A stretch of DNA of 64,000 nt from Halorussus lipolyticus. Its GTDB lineage: Archaea > Halobacteriota > Halobacteria > Halobacteriales > Haladaptataceae. Below, piece by piece: positions 55,825 to 64,000 of this stretch. The translations under genes were made by a program, and so were the position numbers. Positions within the stretch are counted from its first letter, which is position 1. Each line of letters opens with the position of its first letter. The notes beneath the pieces were generated by a model. The model made no database searches. It worked only from the letters and a program-made list of their open reading frames with translations, and was not told the origin of the DNA. The stretch spans positions 2,438,955 through 2,502,954 of the forward strand of contig NZ_CP119804.1 in NCBI RefSeq assembly GCF_029338375.1, written 5' to 3'.

Positions 55825-57666
55825 TTACTTGCGCTCGCCGATCTTCACGTTGTTGAACATCTGGCGGTCGAACCCGGCACCGCCGAAGCGCGGGGCATCG
55901 ACCCAGTCGTACTTGAACCGCTCGTCCATGCGGTGGTAGGTCGGGAGCAGGGCGACGTCCTCCCAGTTGGCCTCCTCCATCTGGACGTATGCGTCGTTGC
56001 GGGCCTTCTCGGCCTTGTCGGTCGGCTTGGGGTTGGCCTGCACAGTCTCCCACGCTTTGGTCGCCTTCTCCGCGGCGTCGGTGTCTGCCCAGTTGAGGTA
56101 CGAGACCGGGGCGGACTGCGAGGTGTCGGTTCGCGGCGGGTAGAGGAGCTGAAGGAAGTTGTCCGGTGCGGGCCAGTCCATAACCCAACCGAGCGAGTAC
56201 GCCTGCAGGTTCCCGTTCCGACCGCGCTTGAGGAGGGTCGAGAAGGGAGCCTTCTCGACGCTCATATCGACGTGGGCGCTGGTGAGCTTGTCACGCAGGA
56301 GCTTCGCCAGTTCGGGCCACGTGCTGGACGACTCGTAGACGGTGAACGTGACCTTGGCCTTGTTGTCGGGGCCGTAGCCGGCCTCCTCCATGACTTCCTT
56401 GGCCTTGTCGATGCGCTCCTCGTTGTAGCCGTAGGGGTAGTTCTCCTTGGCGTGCTTGGTGTACTCGGGCGCTCCGCCGGGGTAGATGGACGGCGGGGTG
56501 AAGTGATACGAACTCTCACCGCGGCCCTTGAACACCTTGTCGACGGCCTGTTGCTGGTTGAGCGCGTAGGCGGCGGCCTTTCGGACTGCCTTCGGCACGG
56601 AGTCGGTGTTGAAACCGATGTAGAAGGCGTTGATGGTTGCGAACCCGGTGTAGTCCATCTCCATGTCCGCCTTGGTCGGACCGTAGGTACCGACCTTCCG
56701 ACCGAGACTGTCGGTCTCCTCGACGTTGACCTTGTTCGGGTTGTATTTGGGGGTCGGGAGCTGTTCGTTGGCCACCATGTCGGCGTTCTGGTTGACGATA
56801 CCGTAGTTGTAAATCGCGTCCGAGTTGGACGAGATGTTCCAGTGAACGCCGTCCACGTTCGCCGCGCTACCGTGGTAGTCCTCGAACTTCGAGACCTTGG
56901 CCTCGGTGTTGCTCTCCCACTTGTCGAACTTGAAGGGACCCGCGCCGACGGGGTTCTCGGTCGAGAACTTCTTGTGGGTCATCTCGCCCTCGTAGCCCTT
57001 GATGTCGCCGACGATGCCTTCCGGCACGGCGGCGAAGGAGGTGTACGCCAGCATCTCGACGGTGGCGTGGAAAGGCTCCTTGAGTTGCATCTCGATGGTG
57101 TAGTCGTCCTTGGCCGTGACCTTCATCGAGTTCGGCTTGTAGACCTCGGTCTCCTCGCCGTCTTTCGTGACGGTCTTCTTCTCGTGTTTGATGCCGATGG
57201 AGTCGAGGATGAAGTAGGCGCGCCGGGAGTTATCCGACTGGGCGAGGCGCTCCCACGAGTAGACGAAGTCCTGTGCCGTAACCTCGTCGCCGTTGTGGAA
57301 CTTGACGCCTTCCTTGAGGTTGAGAGTATACGTCGTGAAGTCTTCAGAGGTTTCGTAGCCCTTGGCAATCTGACCCTTAACGTCGATGGTGCCGTTCGGG
57401 TAGTTCATCAGGGCGTCGAAGACTTGCTGAATGACGACCCCGGAGGCGGTGTCGGTCGCCTTTACGGGGTCGAGCGTGCTCATCGTCGAGTTGATGAGAC
57501 GGAGGTAGTTCGAACCAACGTCGGGCGCGTCCTGACCCTTCTGGGTCTCACCGCTACTGTCGTCGTCGTCGCTAGTCCCCGTACAGCCAGCGAGGGCCGC
57601 GGCCGATGCCGCACCGCCGGTCGCCTGCAAGAAACGACGGCGGCTCAGGTTGTCAGTATCTGTCAT
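55825..57666 (-). CDS. dppA: Tat-lipoprotein peptide-binding protein (SBP family 5)
   Basis: 613 residues. The N-terminus MTDTDNLSRRRFLQATGGAA is a Tat signal with lipobox LAGC. An acidic linker follows (TSDDDDSSGETQKG), then the family 5 solute-binding fold (KGYETSEDFTTYTLNLKEGV, then KFHNGDEVTAQDFVYSWERL). The family 5 fold binds di- and oligopeptides. The ATG at 57666 is chosen over 57678 because a TATA box at ~57696 sets the transcript start near 57670. It heads the dpp cluster, 213 bases before dppB. Confidence 0.92.
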   Translation of the reverse strand: MTDTDNLSRRRFLQATGGAASAAALAGCTGTSDDDDSSGETQKGQDAPDVGSNYLRLINSTMSTLDPVKATDTASGVVIQQVFDALMNYPNGTIDVKGQIAKGYETSEDFTTYTLNLKEGVKFHNGDEVTAQDFVYSWERLAQSDNSRRAYFILDSIGIKHEKKTVTKDGEETEVYKPNSMKVTAKDDYTIEMQLKEPFHATVEMLAYTSFAAVPEGIVGDIKGYEGEMTHKKFSTENPVGAGPFKFDKWESNTEAKVSKFEDYHGSAANVDGVHWNISSNSDAIYNYGIVNQNADMVANEQLPTPKYNPNKVNVEETDSLGRKVGTYGPTKADMEMDYTGFATINAFYIGFNTDSVPKAVRKAAAYALNQQQAVDKVFKGRGESSYHFTPPSIYPGGAPEYTKHAKENYPYGYNEERIDKAKEVMEEAGYGPDNKAKVTFTVYESSSTWPELAKLLRDKLTSAHVDMSVEKAPFSTLLKRGRNGNLQAYSLGWVMDWPAPDNFLQLLYPPRTDTSQSAPVSYLNWADTDAAEKATKAWETVQANPKPTDKAEKARNDAYVQMEEANWEDVALLPTYHRMDERFKYDWVDAPRFGGAGFDRQMFNNVKIGERK

Positions 57667-57959
57667 CCAACCGCCCATTGTAAACCGGACCGGATAAACT
57701 TACCGCTTATTTCTCCGAGAAACCCCTGCTTAACGTCCAAATTGCTACGTCTCTAGACGTATTTCCCCGACAACGGGCTAATTTCTGAATTAGTCTCGGG
57801 GAAATAATTTGAACTTCTCGAACGTCCCCACCGCCCGTTCTGAACGTAATATGATAGTATTGGTCTGTGGTAACTATTACCATTATTTGAACCCTTCGAT
57901 TTTGGATTCGGGTTCGCCGTTCCGGAGCGTTTATCAACCCGTGATACCATGTGTCACAT
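57667..57959. other. Divergent promoter region of dppA and the 56-residue gene
   Basis: About 290 bases, AT-rich. TTTATCC on the minus strand (57692-57698) is the dppA TATA box. Three short inverted repeats are clear: TACGTCT-CT-AGACGTA (57746-57761), CTAATT-TCTG-AATTAG (57778-57793) and GGTAA-CTA-TTACC (57869-57881). They could be operators for a repressor of peptide uptake. Confidence 0.55.
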
Positions 57960-58130
57960 ATGGCCCACAACACGGCCACCCCGTCGAACTCGGTCGCACA
58001 GCGCGAGGTCATGGCCTCGCTAGACGATGATGGTCGCAACGAGCGACTCATCATCGCAGACACGACCGCCGACGACGCGTGGCTTTCGGTCTCCGTCTCC
58101 GGAAGCGTCGCCCTCCAAGACTGGCAGTAA
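57960..58130 (+). CDS. 56-residue conserved haloarchaeal protein
   Basis: It begins MAHNTATPSNSVAQREVMAS and ends SVSVSGSVALQDWQ, with an acidic middle (LDDDGRNERLIIADTTADDAW). It looks like a small all-beta protein family common in haloarchaea (I recall it as DUF7556, not verified). It is divergent from dppA. No function can be named. Confidence 0.6.
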   Translation: MAHNTATPSNSVAQREVMASLDDDGRNERLIIADTTADDAWLSVSVSGSVALQDWQ

Positions 58131-58233
58131 CGGACTCTCCGTCCGTCTTTCCTCCTCGATTTTCGTGCGAACGCTCGAACTGGTAACGAGCCAATACTGA
58201 ACCTTTTTGCCGCCGCTCCTCTTTCCACGGAAC

Positions 58234-58653
58234 ATGAACTACCGGGAGGTCTCAGGGGACCGCGAGTTCGTAGCGCGACTCGGACACGACGAGGACTGGC
58301 GCGACGAAATCGAATCGCTCGCCGACGACGAAGACGTGGACGCGGCGTGGTTCGTCGCCATGGGCGCGGTCAAGGACGCGACCATCTGGTTCTACGACCA
58401 GTCCGAACAGGAGTACCGCGACGTCGAGTTCGACGAACCCCTCGAAGTCGCCGCCTGCGTCGGGAACGTCTCGTGGCTAGACGGCGAGCGGTTCGCCCAC
58501 ACCCACGCCGTCCTCTCGCGTCGGAGCGGCCAGACGCTCGCGGGCCACCTCGACTCGGCAACCGTCTTCGCCGGCGAGTTGTACATGAAGACCTTCGAGA
58601 CCGAGTTGGAGCGAGCACACGACGAACCAACCGACCTCGACCTCTGGCTATAG
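58234..58653 (+). CDS. PPC/DUF296-domain protein
   Basis: 139 residues: MNYREVSGDREFVARLGHDED at the start, then AAWFVAMGAVKDATIWFY, HTHAVLSRRSGQTLAGHLD and the GELYMKTFE end. The GHL-dsatVfagE pattern is that of the PPC domain, which forms trimers and appears in archaeal DNA-binding and plant AT-hook proteins. The stop is immediately followed by the DP2 start codon, so they are cotranscribed and probably coupled. Its role is unknown. Confidence 0.82.
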   Translation: MNYREVSGDREFVARLGHDEDWRDEIESLADDEDVDAAWFVAMGAVKDATIWFYDQSEQEYRDVEFDEPLEVAACVGNVSWLDGERFAHTHAVLSRRSGQTLAGHLDSATVFAGELYMKTFETELERAHDEPTDLDLWL

Positions 58654-61600
58654 ATGCGCGAGGAGGACGAGCGATACTTCGAGACGCTCGAAGACGACTT
58701 GGACGACGCCTTCGCGGTGGCCCGCGAGGCCCGCGAGAACAGCGGTGACCCCAAGCCCGAAGTCGAGATTCCGGTCGCCAAGGACATGGCCGACCGCGTG
58801 GAGAACATCCTCGGCATCGAGGGGGTCGCAGAGCGCGTCCGCGAGTTGGAGGGCGAGATGAGTAGGGAAGAAGCCGCGCTCGAACTCGCCGAGGACTTCG
58901 CCGAGGGCCGGGTCGGTGACTACGAGACGAAGGCCGGGAAAGTCGAGGGCGCGGTCCGGACCGCAGTCGCTCTCCTGACCGAGGGCGTGGTCGCCGCGCC
59001 AATCGAGGGCATCGACAAGGTGGAACTCCTCGAAAACGACGACGGGACCGAGTTCGTCAACGTCTACTACGCCGGGCCGATTCGCTCGGCGGGCGGGACC
59101 GCCCAAGCCCTGTCGGTCCTCGTGGCCGACTACACCCGCGCTCTCGTCGGCATGTCGGAGTACGACGCCCGCGACGACGAAATCGAGCGGTACGCCGAGG
59201 AGATAAATCTCTACGACAAGGAGACCGGCTTACAATACTCCCCCAAGGACAAAGAAACGAAATTCATTGCAAAACATATGCCAATCATGCTCGACGGGGA
59301 GTCTACCGGCGACGAGGAGGTCTCCGGATTCCGGGACCTCGAACGGGTGGACACCAACAACCCGCGGGGTGGCATGTGTCTGGTCCTCGCAGAGGGAATC
59401 GCGCTCAAGGCTCCCAAGATTCAGCGGTACACCCGGAATCTGGACGAAATCGACTGGCCGTGGTTGCAGGACCTCATTGACGGCACCATCGGCGAGGACG
59501 ACGGCGACGACGAGGCCGAGGCGGACGACGAGGACGCGGACGAATCCGACGGCGACGAGGCCGAGGAGGAGACCGGCGCGGACGAGGGCGACGACGGGAT
59601 TCCCGACGGTCCGCCCCGCGCCGACCCCGTGAAGAAGTTCCTCCGGGACCTCATCGCCGGACGGCCCGTCTTCGGCCACCCCAGCGAGTCCGGTGGCTTC
59701 CGCCTCCGGTACGGCAGAGCGCGAAACCACGGATTTGCAACTGCTGGTGTCCACCCCGCGACGATGCACCTCGTTGACGACTTCCTCGCAACCGGAACCC
59801 AAATCAAGACCGAGCGCCCCGGCAAGGCCGCGGGCGTGGTCCCGGTGGACTCCATCGAAGGTCCCACGGTGCGCCTCGCCAACGGCGACGTGCGCAGAAT
59901 CGACGACCCCGACGAGGCGCTCGAACTCCGCAACGGCGTCGAGAAGATTCTCGATTTGGGCGAGTATCTGGTCAACTACGGCGAGTTCGTAGAGAACAAC
60001 CATCCGCTCGCGCCGGCCTCCTACACCTTCGAGTGGTGGGTGCAGGACTTCGAGGCGGCCGGTGCCGACGTGCAGGCGCTCCGAGACTCGCCGAGCGTGG
60101 ACCTCTCGGACCCGAGCGCCGACGAGGCCCTGACGTGGGCCACCGAGTACGACTGCCCGCTCCACCCCAAGTTCACCTACCTCTGGCACGACCTCACCGT
60201 CTCCCAGTTCGAGGCTCTCGCCGAGGCGGTCGCAGACGGCGACATCGTGGCCGACCACGGGAACGGCGAGGCGGGCGACGAACTCCGCATCGAGTTCACC
60301 GACGAGGCCGTCCGGACTGCGCTCGAATGTATCCTCGTCCCCCACACCCAGTACGAGGAGACCATCCAAATCCCCGACTGGCGACCCCTCGCCCAGTCGC
60401 TGGGCGTCGCCGCCGATGAGTCGGGCGTCCTCGAAAAGACGTGGGACGACCTCTCTCCGGAGGCCCGCAACTGGGGCGAGGACGAGGACGGCGACAACGC
60501 CCACAGAGCGGTAAACGAAGTCGCACCCTTCGAGGTCCGCGAGCGCGCCCCGACCCGAATCGGCAACCGGATGGGCAGACCCGAGAAGTCCGAGGAGCGC
60601 GAACTCTCGCCCGCGGTCCACACCCTGTTCCCCATCGGCGAGGCCGGCGGTAGCCAGCGCGACGTGGCCGCCGCCGCCAAACACGCCCCCGACATGGAGA
60701 GTACGCCCGGTCTGGTCGATGCCCAAGTCGGTCGCCGGGAGTGCGAGGACTGCGGGGAACACACCTTCAAGTGCCAATGCCCCGAGTGCGGCGGCAACAC
60801 CTTCGCCCACTTCAAGTGCCCCGACTGCGACTCGGTAGTCGAACTGGATGAGTCGGGCCGCGCGATTTGCGACCGATGCGAAGTCGAGGCCACGCCGGTC
60901 GAGTACCGAACCCTCGACATCAACGACGAGTTCCGGTCGGCGCTCGAATCGGTCGGCGAGCGCGAGAACGCCTTCGACACGCTCAAAGGCGTCAAAGGAC
61001 TGTCGTCGTCGTACAAGACGCCCGAACCCATCGAGAAGGGCATCCTCAGAGCTAAACACGACGTGTCGGCGTTCAAGGACGGGACGGTCCGCTACGACAT
61101 GACCGACCTGCCCGTCACGAGTGTCCGCCCCTCGGAACTCGACGTGACGGCCGACCACTTCCGGTCGCTGGGCTACGACGAGGACATCCACGGCGACCCC
61201 CTGCGCCACGACGACCAACTAATCGAACTCAAAGTGCAGGACATCGTTCTTTCGGACGGCGCGGCCGAACACCTGCTTCAGACCGCCGATTTCGTGGACG
61301 ACCTGCTGAGTCAGTACTACGGACTGGAACCGTTCTACGAGGTCGAGGAGCGCGACGAACTCGTCGGCGAGTTGGTCTTCGGCATGGCTCCTCACACCTC
61401 CGCGGCGGTCGTGGGCCGAATCGTCGGGTTCACCTCGGCGGCCGTGGGTTACGCTCATCCGTATTTCCACGCCTCGAAGCGCCGCAACTGCGATGGGGAT
61501 GAAGATTGCGTGATGCTCCTCATGGACGGTCTCCTCAACTTCAGCAAGGAATACTTGCCGGACAAGCGGGGTGGAAGCGTGGCCGAGGACTCGCGTCTCG

Positions 61601-63789
61601 TCGCGTTTGACCCTGATGGAAATCTCCGGTTTATGACGTTCGATGAGTTCTGGAACGAACTCGAAAGCGATGTCGAACACGATGGTAAGTTCCGAAAGAA
61701 GACGTGTCTTCAGGAAGGTTGGACAACGTACGCCTTCGATGACGAGCATAGCGCGTCCCCGAAACCCATCGAGAGGGCGATCCGATACCAAGCAGACGAA
61801 GACGAGGAACTTCTCAAGGTAGAGTCCCAATTTGGTCGTCATATCGAAATCACAGAGAATCACAGCCTGTTCAGATATGACGATGGAATCGAAGAAGTCG
61901 CAGGAGAGAATCTCGAAGAGGGAGACCTTATCCTAGCGCCCCGAGAACTCGGTGTCGAACCCGAGGAAACCGAGATAGACGTAGCAAACTGCGTGGAAAA
62001 CCCGTACGTCTTCATTGATGAGGAAGTCGAACAGACACTTCGAAATATTTGGGAAGACGCCGAGTGGGGTAGCGAGCGTCGCGCCGCGTTCGATGGTGGT
62101 CTGTCGTATCGATTGTCGAAGTCGAAGCTGTCCCTCGAAACATTCGAAGACATCGTTCGAGGCCGTCCAGAAGAGGTTCCGTCCGATGCCAAAATTGGCC
62201 TCAAAGGGTCCTCTGACGGAATCACGCGAACAATCGAAGTAGACGAGGACTTCGCGTGGCTACTTGGACTATTTGTCGCCGAGGGCTCACTCTCTGGAAC
62301 GAGACCAACCATTCACAATTCGGAAGAAGCTATCGTAGACGAAGTAGTCGAAACCGCTACTGCCGTCTTCGACTGTGAACCAAGTGTTCGGTGGTCGAAC
62401 AAAGCCTACGAAGTGGCCTTCCCTGCCGTATTTCGGGACATTCTCTACGAACTCGGGTTCAAAAACGGTAGCTCGTACGATGCGAGCGAGAAGGTCATCC
62501 CCGACGAGATTCTTCAGGCTCCACATGAGACGGTACTGTCGTTCATCGAGGGATTCCTTGCAGGCGATGGTAGCCACTCGAGCGACGACAACTACAGTAG
62601 CATTCGATTTCACACGACGAGCGAAGCAGTCAAGGACGGGTTTGTCTTCCTCCTCCACCGACTTGGCCTCGTTGCGAACGTCTCTCGTCGGGAACGGGAC
62701 GAGACGCGCCAGCCAATCTATACTGTCGTCGTTTCGGGTGGTGCCGAAGATAATCCACTAGAGCAAATTCTCGAAGGAGACGACCCGTATCTCCCGAAAA
62801 GTCTCATCGTAACGGTTCCGGACGCGCTGATGGAACTCCGTCGAATGGATATTACTGGCGTCAAACAACTTATTCCGAAGTATCTCAAGCGAAGGGACAA
62901 CATCTCGCTAGAGAAACTCCGAGAACTCATCTCCAAACTCGACAGTTGGGGACTTACCGACAAAGCCGAAGAAAAACTCGAAGAGATTCGACCGCTCGTC
63001 GATGGAGACCTCTCGTATCTCCGAGTGAAAAGTATCGAACGCGTCGATTACGATGGATACCTCTACGACCTTCAAGTCGGTGGCGAACCGATATTCACTG
63101 CGAACTGGCTCTACGCCCACAACTCGATGGACGCGCCCCTCGTCATGTCCTCGCGCATCGACCCCTCGGAAATCGACGACGAGGCCCACAACATGGACAT
63201 CGTGCGGCAGTACCCCCGCGAGTTCTACGAGGAGACCCGCGAGATGGCCGACCCCGAGGACGTCGAGGACATCATGACCATCGCCGAGGAGACCCTCGGA
63301 ACGGACCGCGAGTACACCGGCTTTGACCACAGTCACGACACCTCGAACATCGCGCTCGGGCCGGACCTCTCGGCGTACAAGACCCTCGGGTCGATGATGG
63401 ACAAGATGGACGCCCAACTCGAACTCTCCCGAAAGCTTCGGTCGGTGGACGAAACCGACGTGGCCGAGCGCGTCATCGAGTATCACTTCCTGCCGGACCT
63501 CATCGGGAACCTCCGGGCGTTCTCGCGCCAAGAGACGCGGTGTCTCGACTGCGGCGAGAAGTACCGCCGGATGCCCCTGACCAAGGAGTGCCGGGAGTGC
63601 GGCGGGCAGGTCAACCTCACGGTCCACCAAGGGTCGGTGAACAAGTACATGGAGACGGCGATTCAGGTGGCCGAGAAGTACGACTGCCGGGAGTACACCA
63701 AACAGCGCCTCGACATCCTCGACCGGTCGCTCGAAAGCATCTTCGAGAACGACAAAAATAAACAAGGCAGTATTGCTGACTTCATGTGA
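58654..63789 (+). CDS. polC: DNA polymerase II (family D) large subunit DP2, with intein
   Basis: 1,711 residues including a 516-residue intein, so mature DP2 is ~1,195. The N-terminal domain contains a haloarchaeal acidic insertion at ~285-325 (DEDADESDGDEAEEETGADE). The catalytic double-psi barrel has NCDGDEDC, with catalytic aspartates D947 and D949. Zinc clusters are at ~690-745 (CEDCG, CPECGG, CPDCD, CDRCEVE) and near the C-terminus (CLDCGEKYRR, then CRECGGQ). It ends QGSIADFM (1704-1711), a PCNA-binding-like peptide. It pairs with DP1 as the replicative PolD. Confidence 0.96.
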   Translation: MREEDERYFETLEDDLDDAFAVAREARENSGDPKPEVEIPVAKDMADRVENILGIEGVAERVRELEGEMSREEAALELAEDFAEGRVGDYETKAGKVEGAVRTAVALLTEGVVAAPIEGIDKVELLENDDGTEFVNVYYAGPIRSAGGTAQALSVLVADYTRALVGMSEYDARDDEIERYAEEINLYDKETGLQYSPKDKETKFIAKHMPIMLDGESTGDEEVSGFRDLERVDTNNPRGGMCLVLAEGIALKAPKIQRYTRNLDEIDWPWLQDLIDGTIGEDDGDDEAEADDEDADESDGDEAEEETGADEGDDGIPDGPPRADPVKKFLRDLIAGRPVFGHPSESGGFRLRYGRARNHGFATAGVHPATMHLVDDFLATGTQIKTERPGKAAGVVPVDSIEGPTVRLANGDVRRIDDPDEALELRNGVEKILDLGEYLVNYGEFVENNHPLAPASYTFEWWVQDFEAAGADVQALRDSPSVDLSDPSADEALTWATEYDCPLHPKFTYLWHDLTVSQFEALAEAVADGDIVADHGNGEAGDELRIEFTDEAVRTALECILVPHTQYEETIQIPDWRPLAQSLGVAADESGVLEKTWDDLSPEARNWGEDEDGDNAHRAVNEVAPFEVRERAPTRIGNRMGRPEKSEERELSPAVHTLFPIGEAGGSQRDVAAAAKHAPDMESTPGLVDAQVGRRECEDCGEHTFKCQCPECGGNTFAHFKCPDCDSVVELDESGRAICDRCEVEATPVEYRTLDINDEFRSALESVGERENAFDTLKGVKGLSSSYKTPEPIEKGILRAKHDVSAFKDGTVRYDMTDLPVTSVRPSELDVTADHFRSLGYDEDIHGDPLRHDDQLIELKVQDIVLSDGAAEHLLQTADFVDDLLSQYYGLEPFYEVEERDELVGELVFGMAPHTSAAVVGRIVGFTSAAVGYAHPYFHASKRRNCDGDEDCVMLLMDGLLNFSKEYLPDKRGGSVAEDSRLVAFDPDGNLRFMTFDEFWNELESDVEHDGKFRKKTCLQEGWTTYAFDDEHSASPKPIERAIRYQADEDEELLKVESQFGRHIEITENHSLFRYDDGIEEVAGENLEEGDLILAPRELGVEPEETEIDVANCVENPYVFIDEEVEQTLRNIWEDAEWGSERRAAFDGGLSYRLSKSKLSLETFEDIVRGRPEEVPSDAKIGLKGSSDGITRTIEVDEDFAWLLGLFVAEGSLSGTRPTIHNSEEAIVDEVVETATAVFDCEPSVRWSNKAYEVAFPAVFRDILYELGFKNGSSYDASEKVIPDEILQAPHETVLSFIEGFLAGDGSHSSDDNYSSIRFHTTSEAVKDGFVFLLHRLGLVANVSRRERDETRQPIYTVVVSGGAEDNPLEQILEGDDPYLPKSLIVTVPDALMELRRMDITGVKQLIPKYLKRRDNISLEKLRELISKLDSWGLTDKAEEKLEEIRPLVDGDLSYLRVKSIERVDYDGYLYDLQVGGEPIFTANWLYAHNSMDAPLVMSSRIDPSEIDDEAHNMDIVRQYPREFYEETREMADPEDVEDIMTIAEETLGTDREYTGFDHSHDTSNIALGPDLSAYKTLGSMMDKMDAQLELSRKLRSVDETDVAERVIEYHFLPDLIGNLRAFSRQETRCLDCGEKYRRMPLTKECRECGGQVNLTVHQGSVNKYMETAIQVAEKYDCREYTKQRLDILDRSLESIFENDKNKQGSIADFM
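61576..63123 (+). mobile_element. Intein with LAGLIDADG-type endonuclease in DP2
   Basis: The intein starts at Ser975 (after DKRGG) and ends at Asn1490 before Ser1491 (LYAHN then SMDAPLV). The splicing blocks are visible: an N-terminal SVAEDSRLVAFD, a TENHSLF block B, and the C-terminal ANWLYAHN. Two endonuclease motifs occur: WLLGLFVAEGSLSG and FIEGFLAGDGSH. It uses Ser as the first residue instead of the more common Cys, which is known. It is inserted ~25 residues after the catalytic NCDGDED, a site known in haloarchaeal PolD. Codon use is less GC-rich than the extein. Confidence 0.93.
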
Positions 63790-64000
63790 AACTTTTACTG
63801 CGCGAGAAATCGCGGCAGAGCCGCGATTTCTCGCTGGTAAAACTTTCATGAAGAACACCGGAAGGCAAACCGCGCGTTCCGAGCAGTCGGTCGCTACGCT
63901 CCCGACGACACGGCGTCACCCCCTTAGAAGCGCCAGAGGCGCTTCTTCGAGGGATTCCTTGGTCCGCTCGCTCACGTTCGTTCGCTCGCGGTAGAGTTAC
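63790..64000. other. Intergenic region after DP2 with hairpins
   Basis: A 15-bp perfect stem with an AGA loop (GCGAGAAATCGCGGC-AGA-GCCGCGATTTCTCGC) lies at 63802-63834, flanked by TTTTAC/GTAAAA extending the stem. It is the likely DP2 terminator. A second stem at 63926-63946 has 9 bp and an AGA loop. The last ~30 bases are a GC-rich CGCTCGCTCACGTTCG run. No gene is seen to the window end. Confidence 0.65.

Overview
This window is chromosomal DNA from a halophilic archaeon (class Halobacteria). The evidence is high GC, strongly acidic proteins, leaderless genes behind TATA boxes, an archaeal rRNA operon of the order 16S-tRNA-Ala-23S-5S-tRNA-Cys driven by four tandem promoters, a two-subunit family D DNA polymerase, Orc1/Cdc6, MC1 chromatin protein, KEOPS Cgi121, Hef and Hel308. 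I cannot fix the genus from sequence alone.

Layout. 1-2251: the end of a sulfite oxidase-type molybdoenzyme, a Gfo/Idh/MocA oxidoreductase and a formyl-THF cyclo-ligase-like protein, all on +. 2266-4670: a leftward pair, a Thr-rich lipoprotein and a beta-helix protein with a tail-fibre-like N-terminus. 4868-10800: the complete rRNA operon on minus with promoters, processing stems and a terminator. 11-19.6 kb: MC1, pyrD, pheST, aspartate kinase and a KaiC/RadA-like regulator. 19.7-27.6 kb: the replication origin neighbourhood, with DP1, signal peptidase and orc1, then a 1.5-kb origin holding inverted origin recognition boxes (ORBs), an AT-richer centre, a pyrimidine tract and 28-bp tandem repeats, then oapABC. 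27.7-33.2 kb: a MATE exporter, small proteins, and a candidate RiPP cluster: an RRE/M50 membrane protease, an ATP-grasp ligase and a divergent 37-residue acidic precursor-like peptide. 33.6-46.5 kb: Hel308-Cgi121, a sulfatase, tRNA-Gln, purO, mdh, a universal stress protein, Hef and a dolichol-kinase-like protein. 46.5-50.8 kb: a glyS/CBS operon and small conserved genes. 50.8-57.7 kb: a complete Dpp-type peptide ABC transporter on minus. 58.2-63.8 kb: a PPC-domain protein followed by DP2 carrying a 516-residue intein.

How it fits together. The rRNA operon, pheST, ask and DP1 to the left of the origin are transcribed leftward and oapABC rightward, so both sets run away from the origin with the replication forks. 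ORB-like sequences also occur 4-12 kb away from the origin, one of them inside the DP1 coding sequence. Three replication/repair proteins (Hel308, Hef, DP2) carry PCNA-binding-like peptides. The most novel candidate is the RiPP-like locus at 30.8-33.2 kb. Its components are recognised by family motifs; the pathway itself is inferred.
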